Of a stretch of 5,157 bases of DNA, positions 1-5,157 are shown piece after piece. Made by a program: the position numbers and the translations under genes. Below the pieces are notes generated by a model, which did no database searches, was not told where the DNA came from, and was given only the letters and a program-made list of their open reading frames with translations. Position 1 is the first letter of the stretch. Each line of letters opens with the position of its first letter. The stretch covers positions 1-5,157 of the forward strand of contig CAZFWP010000119.1 of the NCBI GenBank assembly GCA_964522805.1. The letters are read 5' to 3'. The DNA is from CAZBYL01 sp964522805 (GTDB lineage: Bacteria > Synergistota > Synergistia > Synergistales > Synergistaceae).

Positions 1-1
1 G

Positions 2-541
2 CTTGAATCGTTTAAAAAGAAGAACATCGAAGTACTCCTTCTCAGTGACGCAGTTGATGAGATATGGGTCAATAACGCCCGTAAATTTGACGAGCATGAT
101 TTTGTCTCCGTCTCCTCAGATGATATAGAACTTCCGGAAGGGATGGAATCAGAGGACAACAAAGATAAAGAGACACTGGAGAAGAGCGGCTTTGCCGGCA
201 GAATAAAGGACGCTTTGTCCTCACTGGTGGAAGATGTTAAGCTTTCAAACAGGCTGGTAGATTCCCCCGCCTGCTTTGTTCAGAGGGGTGAACCAATCTC
301 GCCGCAGATGAGAAACTTCTTCCGCTCTATGGGACAAGATGTTCCTGAAGAGAAGAGAGTGCTGGAACTAAATCCCAGCCATCCGTTGATAAAGAGAGCC
401 GCTGCTGAAGCCGAAAACGAGAACACTGATATGAAGGAATGGGGTGCGCTTTTGATGGGGCTGGCCTCAATTTCTGACGGGGAACCGGTAGCGGACGGCA
501 AGCAATTCACCGACCTCATAAGCAAACTGATGGAGAAATAG
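2..541 (+). CDS. htpG: Chaperone protein HtpG (Hsp90), C-terminal part, 5' end outside the window
   Basis: This is the last 179 residues of the bacterial Hsp90 homologue, a cytosolic ATP-driven homodimeric chaperone. The frame is open from base 2 to TAG at 539-541. The fragment starts at the end of the middle domain (EVLLLSDAVDEIW, residues 10-22). It then runs through the acidic, Lys-rich linker and the C-terminal dimerisation domain, with the family hallmarks RLVDSPACFV (84-93) and VLELNPSHPLI (120-130). It ends in the usual short helix (FTDLISKLMEK). HtpG is normally about 620-640 residues, so roughly 450 residues, including the whole ATPase domain, lie upstream. ATG 143 is an internal methionine, not a start, because homology continues in frame before it. 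A strong terminator follows 24 bases after the stop, so htpG is the last gene of its transcript. Identification is secure from the C-terminal motifs; nothing unusual is seen in the reading frame. Confidence 0.95.
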   Translation, partial: LESFKKKNIEVLLLSDAVDEIWVNNARKFDEHDFVSVSSDDIELPEGMESEDNKDKETLEKSGFAGRIKDALSSLVEDVKLSNRLVDSPACFVQRGEPISPQMRNFFRSMGQDVPEEKRVLELNPSHPLIKRAAAEAENENTDMKEWGALLMGLASISDGEPVADGKQFTDLISKLMEK

Positions 542-564
542 CCTTTCCCAAAAACTGATTGTTT

Positions 565-596
565 AAGGCGCAGAGAATATCTTCTCTGCGCCTTTT
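565..596 (+). terminator. Rho-independent terminator after htpG
   Basis: A perfect 13-bp stem is formed by AAGGCGCAGAGAA (565-577) and TTCTCTGCGCCTT (582-594) around a 4-base loop (TATC). The descending arm runs into TTTT (593-596). It lies 24 bases after the htpG stop codon and separates htpG from the secreted-protein gene at 707. The stem is flanked by AA on the left, but the T run continuing on the right is short, so it should work mainly in the + direction. Confidence 0.9.
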
Positions 597-614
597 ATAT
601 GTCGGTAATTCTCG

Positions 615-627
615 TTACCAGTGGTAA
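615..627. promoter_or_regulatory. Perfect 13-bp palindrome, possible operator upstream of the 707 gene
   Basis: TTACCA-G-TGGTAA is a perfect inverted repeat with 6-base arms and one central base. Its right arm overlaps TGGTAAAAT (622-630), which reads as an extended -10 element with TAAAAT, 5 of 6 consensus bases, but I find no good -35 for it. A third copy of the arm core, GGTAA at 604-608, can also pair with TTACC at 615-619. A repressor site or small RNA hairpin is an inference; the sequence shows only the symmetry and its overlap with a promoter-like element. Confidence 0.3.
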
Positions 628-644
628 AATAATCTGCCTCGCAT

Positions 645-673
645 TTGCCCGGGAGCAGCTCCTATGGTAGACT
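645..673 (+). promoter_or_regulatory. Candidate sigma-70-type promoter for the secreted-protein gene
   Basis: TTGCCC (645-650, 4 of 6 matches to the -35 consensus) is followed after exactly 17 bases by TAGACT (668-673, 4 of 6). A TG at 665-666 one base before the hexamer makes this an extended -10. Transcription would begin near 680, giving a leader of about 27 bases that contains the ribosome binding site at 695-699. The second candidate is the TGGTAAAAT element at 622-630. A promoter is expected here because a strong terminator lies just upstream. Confidence 0.4.
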
Positions 674-694
674 TAAAGTAATCAGTACAAGAAT

Positions 695-699
695 AGGAG
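695..699 (+). promoter_or_regulatory. Ribosome binding site deciding the GTG start at 707
   Basis: AGGAG lies 7 bases before GTG 707. No ATG in the frame gives a complete signal peptide, so this site supports the non-ATG start. Confidence 0.75.
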
Positions 700-706
700 C
701 GATTTT

Positions 707-1405
707 GTGCGTAAAATCTTGATATGCGTTTTGCTTATAGTACTGGCCTTTCCTTCAACTCTACCGGCATATTCACGCGCCTGTCCCACAGAGTTTATAT
801 ATAAGGCCGGGGATTTATCTACAAAAAGATCAATTATTTTTTTAAAAAATCACATTAAAAATATTGACATCGAAGGATTACCTATAAAGATAAAGATAAA
901 ATCAAATTTATCTTTTATTTATAAAAACAACCGCCAAGAACCTCTACAGTCTTTTTCTCCGGATAGGACTCTTTTAGCGGAGACAAAAGAGCCCACAAAA
1001 AATAAAGTTTCCGTTTCGATATTAAAAGATAGCAAAAGCGGCCGCCTTAGCTGGGAAATAAGCGGGGTTAGCAGAAAAATTAGTTTTAAATCCCGTGTCC
1101 CTTTCACAAGAGAAGAGTATAAATTAGTTGCAGAGGAAGAAGAGATTTATGCGAAACCCGGAGGCAACGGCATTATTATCCAGTATGCAGGTCCTGACCC
1201 CGACAATTCTGACTTGGTTTTCTATTTGACCAACGCCGCAGCTCTCCCAAAATTCAGTGTAAAAAAGGTGAGAAAGCATGACCTTCCCGGATATTTCAGG
1301 TTTTTAGGCGGAATTATCCAGATAAGGGAAGCAAATGCCGCTGGTAAAGATGGCTCCATTGAATACCAGTGGGAAAAGAAACCGCATTCAGTGTCAGGAG
1401 TATAG
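707..1405 (+). CDS. Hypothetical exported protein of unknown family, 232 aa
   Basis: I do not recognise this protein. It starts with GTG at 707, preceded by AGGAG (695-699) at a 7-base spacing, a good ribosome binding site. The N-terminus is a typical Sec signal peptide: MRK, a hydrophobic core (ILICVLLIVLAF, residues 4-15), then a polar region with likely cleavage after Ala-25 (SRA|CP). Cys-26 lacks a Leu at -3, so a lipoprotein is unlikely though not excluded. The mature part is rich in Lys, Ser and Ile, with alternating patterns such as IKIKIK (about 60-65) that suggest beta strands. A short acidic run, AEEEE, sits near 142-146. No cysteine-pair, enzyme or surface-anchor motif is visible. 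It stands alone between a terminator and a convergent gene, and its last 12 bases overlap the end of that gene. The stretch about 790-1110 is clearly more A-rich than the flanking genes. Expression as a real exported protein is likely; its function is unknown. Confidence 0.8.
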   Translation: MRKILICVLLIVLAFPSTLPAYSRACPTEFIYKAGDLSTKRSIIFLKNHIKNIDIEGLPIKIKIKSNLSFIYKNNRQEPLQSFSPDRTLLAETKEPTKNKVSVSILKDSKSGRLSWEISGVSRKISFKSRVPFTREEYKLVAEEEEIYAKPGGNGIIIQYAGPDPDNSDLVFYLTNAAALPKFSVKKVRKHDLPGYFRFLGGIIQIREANAAGKDGSIEYQWEKKPHSVSGV

Positions 1406-2647
1406 ATTCTCCGAAAACAGCGCATTGGTGCTGGGAAAATTACTGTCCAAACGGCGGTATCTGTGGACGCATTCTGTGTATTCCGACTTAAGGGATTCAT
1501 AGCGTCTGATTACATCTTGGGTATTTTCTTTGCAAACATCCATGATTGGATCGTAATTGTTTACCATCGCGGAGACAACTTCATTGTCTAACAATCCTTT
1601 TGAGGCCATATCAGAGATTATTTCTATCGCTTGCTCTTTTGGTAAAATCTCTTTATAGCTTCGCTTACTGACAAGAGCGCTTAATATATCGGCGACAGCC
1701 ATAATTCGCTCTTCCAGAGACAGTTGATCTGCTTTGATTCCCCTCGGATATCCAGAACCATCCAGCTTTTCGTGATGGCGCACGGCTATTTTTAACACAT
1801 CATCGTTTACAGCGCCTTTAATAAGTCTTTCTGTATAAACAACATGTGTTTCCATAACTACCCGCTCTTCAGGGGTAAGTCTGCCGGCCTTTTCGAGTAT
1901 ATGTGAAGGTATCATTATTTTGCCTACATCGTGGAGCAGAGCTGCACAGCGTATTTTTCTAAGTTCTTCGCCTTCAATTCCAAAGCGCAGTGCTATCTGG
2001 CAGGCGAGATCCTCAGTTTGTATGGTGTGGGTCACTGTCTGTTCGCTTTTGAAATCTATAGTGAACACCAATAGTTTAATTAATTTCATTAAATCCGCTT
2101 CGTTAAGCCCCAGCATATTATAGTAGCCGGTTATTTCAGTTTTGTAGCGGCTATTGTTAAGGGCATCGATAATTTGATATTTTTCTTCTGCGTTCATGAA
2201 GAGCTCAACGTCGGCAGGATCAAAGGTGGAACCGGCAAGTGATTTTATTTTGGCAAGAATCTGGTCTTTGGTTAGCTTATTTGCGAGATAAACATCAATC
2301 CTGTCAGCTAAATGCAGTCTTAATGCCATAGGGACATGCTCAGAATCGATATCTTCGCGTTCATTGTAGGTTAAGTGATGGTATAGAATAACTTCTGCGT
2401 AGTCTTCCATATAAGAAAGGTATTTTATAAATAAATATCCATATACTGAATGGGAAAGTGTATTTTGTGCATCGAATGTGAGCAAATCAGAAATTTCTTC
2501 TGTTTTAAATGCCCCGATGTCATGAAACATTGCGCAAAACATCAGTCGTCTAATTTTTTCCGGAGAATTTTTACCTTCGTATTGATGCATTTTTAAATAT
2601 ATATATGCTACCCTCAGACAATGATCAGCAAGCCGATTATTCACCAT
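1394..2647 (-). CDS. Tandem-HD protein with C-terminal HD-GYP domain, probable cyclic-di-GMP phosphodiesterase
   Basis: The protein (417 aa from ATG 2647) carries two HD-type domains and no membrane segment, so it is probably cytosolic. The N-terminal domain (about 1-125) keeps HD-type ligands: His-9, His-42/Asp-43 (FHDIG), His-66, His-90/His-91 and Asp-115. The GYP signature is missing, replaced by HHLTYNE. A helical linker follows (about 125-200). The second domain (about 200-365) is complete: His-207, HDVGK (239-243), His-268, HHEKLDGSGYP (291-301) and Asp-320. HD-GYP domains with these residues hydrolyse c-di-GMP, usually to GMP, with a di- or trinuclear metal centre; this activity is inferred from the motif. 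The first domain may be sensory or regulatory. No GGDEF, PAS or receiver domain is present. ATG 2647 is the first ATG/GTG/TTG in frame but has only a weak Shine-Dalgarno (GGA, 9 bases away), and the frame stays open upstream with a plausible N-terminal helix. The true start may therefore lie upstream (see findings). Confidence 0.9.
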   Translation of the reverse strand: MVNNRLADHCLRVAYIYLKMHQYEGKNSPEKIRRLMFCAMFHDIGAFKTEEISDLLTFDAQNTLSHSVYGYLFIKYLSYMEDYAEVILYHHLTYNEREDIDSEHVPMALRLHLADRIDVYLANKLTKDQILAKIKSLAGSTFDPADVELFMNAEEKYQIIDALNNSRYKTEITGYYNMLGLNEADLMKLIKLLVFTIDFKSEQTVTHTIQTEDLACQIALRFGIEGEELRKIRCAALLHDVGKIMIPSHILEKAGRLTPEERVVMETHVVYTERLIKGAVNDDVLKIAVRHHEKLDGSGYPRGIKADQLSLEERIMAVADILSALVSKRSYKEILPKEQAIEIISDMASKGLLDNEVVSAMVNNYDPIMDVCKENTQDVIRRYESLKSEYTECVHRYRRLDSNFPSTNALFSENLYS

Positions 2648-2657
2648 GGTTAGTATT

Positions 2658-2670
2658 CCGTTAATAACGG
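2658..2670. repeat. 13-bp palindrome just upstream of the HD-GYP start codon
   Basis: CCGTTA-A-TAACGG (+ strand) is a perfect inverted repeat with 6-base arms. It ends 10 bases before ATG 2647 on the - strand. Its GG belongs to the only Shine-Dalgarno-like sequence (CGGA) for that start. As RNA it could form a small hairpin hiding the site; as DNA it could bind a protein. Both are inference, and the loop as drawn is too tight for a full hairpin, so the terminal pairs would open. Confidence 0.25.
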
Positions 2671-2696
2671 TTAAAGGCAGATTCTCGCATAAACAT
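2661..2696 (-). other. Short ORF (MFMRESAFNRY) upstream of the HD-GYP gene: leader peptide or displaced true N-terminus
   Basis: On the - strand, GGTGG (plus-strand complement 2705-2709) is followed after 8 bases by ATG 2696. The frame encodes 11 residues and stops with TAA at 2661-2663, inside the palindrome and 13 bases before ATG 2647. The Shine-Dalgarno spacing is better than that of the downstream gene. This frame is one base away from the HD-GYP frame, which is itself open through the whole stretch. It could be a real leader peptide, or the original start of the HD-GYP gene displaced by a one-base change. I cannot decide between them from the sequence. Confidence 0.35.
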
Positions 2697-2704
2697 GTCT
2701 TTTT

Positions 2705-2741
2705 CCACCATCTTATAATTTGAATTATGGTTTTGCGGTGG
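2705..2741. repeat. Nested inverted repeat between the GNAT and HD-GYP genes
   Basis: Outer arms CCACC (2705-2709) and GGTGG (2737-2741) enclose inner arms ATAATT (2715-2720) and AATTAT (2723-2728). The repeat starts directly after the GNAT stop codon on the - strand. It lacks a T run on either side in the right orientation, so it is not a convincing terminator. It could be an mRNA structure between two co-transcribed genes. The outer arm also holds the Shine-Dalgarno sequence (GGTGG) of the short ORF at 2696. Confidence 0.3.
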
Positions 2742-3188
2742 TTAGCTATACTCCATAGGTCTTCTTTGCAGTATTAGCAGTCCATCTCGTGATTCAAAAC
2801 CCAAACGTCCCATAAAATCAGTTAGCTCACTGGTATATGTTACCATAACAGGGACATTTTTTATAGATGGATGATTAAGAGCATATTTAAGCAAGTTCGA
2901 ACCAATACCCTTACCTTGATGATCCGGATGGACAAGTATATCCCAAAGCGAACCTCGAAACACAAAATCTGTCATTATACGACAGAAAGCGACTAATTTA
3001 TCGTTATAACGAACAGAGAAACACATACTTGTGCCGGCTAGCATCTTATCTATCTGTTCCAATGAACGACTGCGCCCCCATCTTGTAAAGCGATAGAGGT
3101 CTTGCAGTTCCAACGGGACAACAGCCAACTTGCTGTCATAGTAGTAGTACGTATCGCCGCTCATCTCAGGCACATCATTCTTCGTCAT
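2742..3188 (-). CDS. GNAT-family N-acetyltransferase, 148 aa
   Basis: This is a small single-domain acetyl-CoA-dependent acyltransferase of the Gcn5-related superfamily; the substrate cannot be read from the sequence. The N-terminal region has LYRFTRWGRSRS (31-42), typical of a GNAT subgroup common in Firmicutes, cyanobacteria and plastids. Next come the beta strands FSVRYNDKLVAFCRIMTD (57-74). Motif A follows, with LWDILVHPDHQGKGIGSNLL (81-100); its QGKGIG loop (91-96) binds the CoA pyrophosphate. The C-terminal strand-helix with FMGRLGFES (125-133) is the usual end of the fold. I chose ATG 3188 because GAGGG lies 8 bases upstream and the length fits the family. A longer open frame reaches 3266, but its extra residues run inside the preceding gene and look unlike GNAT sequence. 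The gene overlaps the end of the zinc-ribbon gene by 14 bases, which points to coupled translation. Confidence in the family is high; the role is unknown. Confidence 0.9.
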   Translation of the reverse strand: MTKNDVPEMSGDTYYYYDSKLAVVPLELQDLYRFTRWGRSRSLEQIDKMLAGTSMCFSVRYNDKLVAFCRIMTDFVFRGSLWDILVHPDHQGKGIGSNLLKYALNHPSIKNVPVMVTYTSELTDFMGRLGFESRDGLLILQRRPMEYS

Positions 3189-3450
3189 AGGATGAGCCCT
3201 CACTGTTGTCAGGGGAAAGAGACTGATAGGCGGCCGCTTTTTTAGACAAGTCGCCGGATCTGGCAAGAGCCATGCCTCCGACTATTCTGCGTAGATCCCC
3301 GCGTCTGGCATCTTTGCTTATAGCCAATTCCATAACTTGACCGGCCCCGCAATTACTGCAGGTCCATACTGCACGAGCAATTCCCGCTGCATCAGGAGAT
3401 CCAGCGAGAACTTTCATTTCCCCACATTTTTGACAGGCGACTATTAGCAT
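3175..3450 (-). CDS. Small zinc-ribbon protein, 91 aa
   Basis: A small, probably cytosolic protein with two cysteine pairs, CQKC (residues 6-9) and CSNC (31-34), each followed by Gly. They are 21 residues apart, the usual arrangement of a zinc ribbon binding one Zn(II). After the ribbon come a basic segment (KDARRGDLRRIVGG, 46-59), an Ala/Ser-rich stretch, and an acidic serine-rich tail ending in SYDEE. No enzyme motif is present, so it may be an adaptor or nucleic-acid-binding protein; this is inference. ATG 3450 is the first methionine before the first cysteine pair. Its Shine-Dalgarno is weak (GAAG), and the upstream DUF3084 gene ends only 28 bases away. The 3' end overlaps the GNAT gene by 14 bases. 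I do not recognise a named family. Confidence 0.8.
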   Translation of the reverse strand: MLIVACQKCGEMKVLAGSPDAAGIARAVWTCSNCGAGQVMELAISKDARRGDLRRIVGGMALARSGDLSKKAAAYQSLSPDNSEGSSYDEE

Positions 3451-3478
3451 TTTATGGCTTCTTTCATTTTGATTTTTG

Positions 3479-4681
3479 TTATTTTATTACACAGCGCACT
3501 CGCAGAGGCCCCTCGGTGTATATATCATCGGCGGCTACCATTGTTACTTTAAAATCTTTTTTGCTCTGCGTAACAGAATCTAGCATGTCAAGCAGTTCAG
3601 CCGTGTCAATGGAACCAATATTGCCGGTCAGAGGGTCTCTTAGTACTCCCTCTTTTGCTGCCTCAGTGTTCAGCTCTTTCAGTGCTTTGAATATTGATGA
3701 TTCCACTTCATTTCGGTGTGTTCCTGCCTTGATGATTGTTTCATAAAGAACCTCTCTAGCTTTAAATATCTGCCGTGTCCTAAATATTTCCAGCCGAGAC
3801 ATCACCGGCTCGCCCTCTACAGCATTTGATTGCGCAACCAATCTAATAAGCCAGCGAGCATCCGAACCAGAGGTAAGAATTTTTTTAACAGAATTTATCG
3901 ATTTTTCGTCTATCTTTGGCTCTTTTATGTCGTCTTTCTTTTTTCCAAAACGGTACGCAAGTAGAGCACAACTCTCTTCAGCGAGTCTGTTGATGGTGCT
4001 CTGCGCTTCAGCCATGGTTATTTTTTCTTTCTGGACCACGCCTTGGGCCAAGACCTCGCCCGTAAGCGCAGCAATACGCCCTTCACGCAAGCGTTGAATG
4101 CCTTCTTTGAGGAAATCTGACTCCCGCTTCATATCTTTCACAGACGCTGTCAGTTTTTTACTTTCCAGTTTAAGTTTTGCATTTGCCTCAGCTAGCTCCG
4201 ATTGTTCCTGCGCAGTTTTCTTCATCTGCGTTTCCATCGCCGCGAGTTTTGCTTTGGCTTCGTTCAGAGCCATCGTTCCGGATTTTAGCTTATCTTCGAC
4301 AATCTGCAGCTCCATCTGTTTTTCGTTCAGGTTGCCTTTGTTCTCAAATAGCTCAACTTCCATTGTTTGCAGATTAGTCCTGTTTGTCTGCAGTTCTGCG
4401 GTTAGTTCCGTAACTTGTTTTTGCACAAAGTTCATGCTGAAAAGAGCGGTGCGGACAGGCTCGGAAGCGATACTTATTGCAAATAAGGTAAAAAAGGCTA
4501 TGCCGATTCCGGTTATGATGGAGATGATTCTTGATGTGTGTTTAGGGCGCAGTTTAAGAAATGTAATGCGCTTTTTACCCAGTTTCATGCCAACATAGTC
4601 ACCTGCCCAAGCAACAACCGCACTGATCAGCATCAGTGAAAACAATAAATTCCAGTTGATTTCCTTGAACAGTTCAAACAA
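3479..4681 (-). CDS. DUF3084-family membrane protein with long coiled coil, 400 aa
   Basis: The function of the family is unknown; members are inner-membrane proteins with a large cytosolic or periplasmic coiled coil. Two membrane segments lie near residues 10-27 and 51-72. The connecting loop matches the DUF3084 signature: GDYVGMKLGKKR then LKLRPKHTS (about 27-50), with GD, Gly, Arg and LRP conserved. Residues about 83-200 form a heptad-rich coiled coil full of Glu, Lys, Leu and Ala. The C-terminal 200 residues are a mixed alpha/beta domain ending in GPLRVRCVIK. No start is ATG. TTG 4696 opens the frame, but TTG 4681 has GGGGGAA 7 bases upstream, whereas 4696 has no ribosome binding site, so I use 4681. 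The gene leads a run with the zinc-ribbon gene (28 bases after its stop) and the GNAT gene. An envelope-structural or scaffold role is a guess from the coiled coil. Confidence 0.9.
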   Translation of the reverse strand: MFELFKEINWNLLFSLMLISAVVAWAGDYVGMKLGKKRITFLKLRPKHTSRIISIITGIGIAFFTLFAISIASEPVRTALFSMNFVQKQVTELTAELQTNRTNLQTMEVELFENKGNLNEKQMELQIVEDKLKSGTMALNEAKAKLAAMETQMKKTAQEQSELAEANAKLKLESKKLTASVKDMKRESDFLKEGIQRLREGRIAALTGEVLAQGVVQKEKITMAEAQSTINRLAEESCALLAYRFGKKKDDIKEPKIDEKSINSVKKILTSGSDARWLIRLVAQSNAVEGEPVMSRLEIFRTRQIFKAREVLYETIIKAGTHRNEVESSIFKALKELNTEAAKEGVLRDPLTGNIGSIDTAELLDMLDSVTQSKKDFKVTMVAADDIYTEGPLRVRCVIK

Positions 4682-4687
4682 TGAGTA

Positions 4688-4694
4688 TTCCCCC
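4688..4694 (-). promoter_or_regulatory. Ribosome binding site deciding the TTG start at 4681
   Basis: GGGGGAA on the - strand sits 7 bases before TTG 4681. It begins 2 bases inside the frame opened by TTG 4696, so it cannot serve that codon. This favours the shorter 400-residue protein. Confidence 0.6.
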
Positions 4695-4712
4695 AATATT
4701 ATGCGTCAGTTT

Positions 4713-4729
4713 AACATACCACATTTATA
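4713..4729 (-). promoter_or_regulatory. Candidate promoter region for the DUF3084-zinc ribbon-GNAT transcript
   Basis: Two overlapping -10-like elements are present on the - strand: TATAAA (4724-4729) and TGGTATGTT (4713-4721, extended -10 form). Neither has a good -35 hexamer at 16-18 bases. Starting from the second would place the 5' end near 4706, leaving about 25 bases of leader with the GGGGGAA site inside, which fits the TTG 4681 start. The 132-base gap after the YkgJ-type gene is the largest on this strand, so a promoter here is reasonable but weakly supported. Confidence 0.25.
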
Positions 4730-4813
4730 TGGATAATAACAGAAGGAAAATATTGATTTGCTTTGAATGTCAGTATTTTTGGCACAAGCTTAGTCTTTTA
4801 CGTATGGTAGTTA

Positions 4814-5157
4814 TTATTCTTCGTGCTCTTTTCCTGTTATTATTTTTTTTATCTCATCAGGCGTGTAGTTTTTACCGTTGTTCATGCCGGGGCATCTCTC
4901 TGCATAGAAGTCCCAGGCTTCTTTTTCCAACAGCAAGGTTTCCCAGAAGGGGAAAGTACGACACTGAATCGGACGTGCCTGGTATATTTCGCATTTGTGA
5001 TTTTCACTATTTAGAAATATACAGTCAAAGTTTTCCTTTTCTTTAATACTCAACTTACCCATTTTTCTCACAAGGAAGTCTTTTCTGAGTTTATGAAGGT
5101 TAATATTTAAAAAACAGCCAATCAAGGAAGTTTCTTGTTCGTTAACCCATACAGAAC
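4814..5157 (-). CDS. YkgJ-family cysteine-cluster protein, C-terminal part, 5' end outside the window
   Basis: This is the C-terminal 113 residues of a protein of the YkgJ / cysteine-cluster family, whose members bind a metal (Zn or an Fe-S centre) through conserved cysteines; the biochemical role is not established. The frame is open to the window edge, and homology-like sequence (VWVNEQE, residues 2-8) lies before TTG 5125, so that codon is not the start. Visible hallmarks are DCIFL (44-48), KCEIYQARPIQCRTFPFW (54-71) and CPGM (88-91), giving Cys-45, -55, -65 and -88. The family's N-terminal CxxC and CC cysteines would lie just beyond 5157. It stops with TAA at 4814-4816, and 132 bases separate it from the DUF3084 start. 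Same strand and order suggest possible read-through, but no operon link is proven. Confidence 0.88.
   Translation of the reverse strand, partial: SVWVNEQETSLIGCFLNINLHKLRKDFLVRKMGKLSIKEKENFDCIFLNSENHKCEIYQARPIQCRTFPFWETLLLEKEAWDFYAERCPGMNNGKNYTPDEIKKIITGKEHEE

Noticed and set aside
782..786. Lipoprotein cleavage site at Cys-26 of the exported protein
   Set aside because: The residues before the cysteine are Ser-Arg-Ala, without the Leu/Val expected at -3 of a lipobox; ordinary signal peptidase cleavage fits better.
2705..2741. Terminator after the GNAT gene
   Set aside because: The stem is AT-rich and interrupted, and is followed on the - strand by A residues, not T residues.
3189..3266. 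N-terminal extension of the GNAT gene to 3266
   Set aside because: The extra 26 residues lie inside the zinc-ribbon gene in another frame, and ATG 3188 has its own Shine-Dalgarno sequence and gives a normal GNAT length.
4098..4598. + strand open frame of 166 codons opposite the DUF3084 coiled coil
   Set aside because: Ser/Phe/Ala-rich translation is the expected antisense reading of a Glu/Lys/Leu-rich coiled coil; the - strand gene explains it.
4681..5046. + strand open frame of 121 codons opposite the YkgJ-type gene
   Set aside because: It lies antisense to a gene with clear family motifs and spans its promoter gap, with no recognisable domain or ribosome binding site.
1..5157. CRISPR arrays, tRNA genes, insertion sequences or toxin-antitoxin pairs
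   Set aside because: No regularly spaced direct repeats, cloverleaf sequences, transposase motifs or small paired genes of that kind were seen on either strand.

Overview
The window comes from a bacterial chromosome of moderate GC content with compact, mostly co-directional genes. No taxon-specific marker is present. A DUF3084 protein, a tandem-HD HD-GYP protein and a YkgJ-type cysteine-cluster protein next to htpG would suit a free-living or gut anaerobe. Synergistota or a related phylum is a guess from general familiarity, not something the sequence shows.

Left part, + strand: the 3' end of htpG (Hsp90 chaperone) enters at base 2 and stops at 541, followed by a strong intrinsic terminator (565-596). 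An intergenic stretch with candidate extended -10 promoters and a perfect 13-bp palindrome leads to a GTG-started gene (707-1405). It encodes a 232-residue protein with a signal peptide that I cannot assign to any family. Its last 12 bases overlap the end of the convergent gene from the right.

Right part, - strand, read from 5157 down to 1394: the C-terminal end of a YkgJ-family cysteine-cluster protein (4814-5157, cut by the window edge), a DUF3084 membrane/coiled-coil protein (3479-4681), a small CxxC...CxxC zinc-ribbon protein (3175-3450), a GNAT acetyltransferase (2742-3188) and a tandem-HD protein ending in a complete HD-GYP domain (1394-2647). The last is probably a cyclic-di-GMP phosphodiesterase. 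The DUF3084, zinc-ribbon and GNAT genes are 28 bp apart and then overlapping, so they look like one transcription unit. The HD-GYP gene follows after 94 bp.

The most interesting spot is the 5' end of the HD-GYP gene. A well-spaced Shine-Dalgarno sequence and ATG lie one frame away from the HD-GYP frame, while that frame stays open upstream of the first usable ATG and encodes what looks like the family's N-terminal helix. This suggests a start-proximal frameshift, a short leader peptide or an unusual start. I see no CRISPR array, tRNA, rRNA, insertion sequence or clear defence system here.
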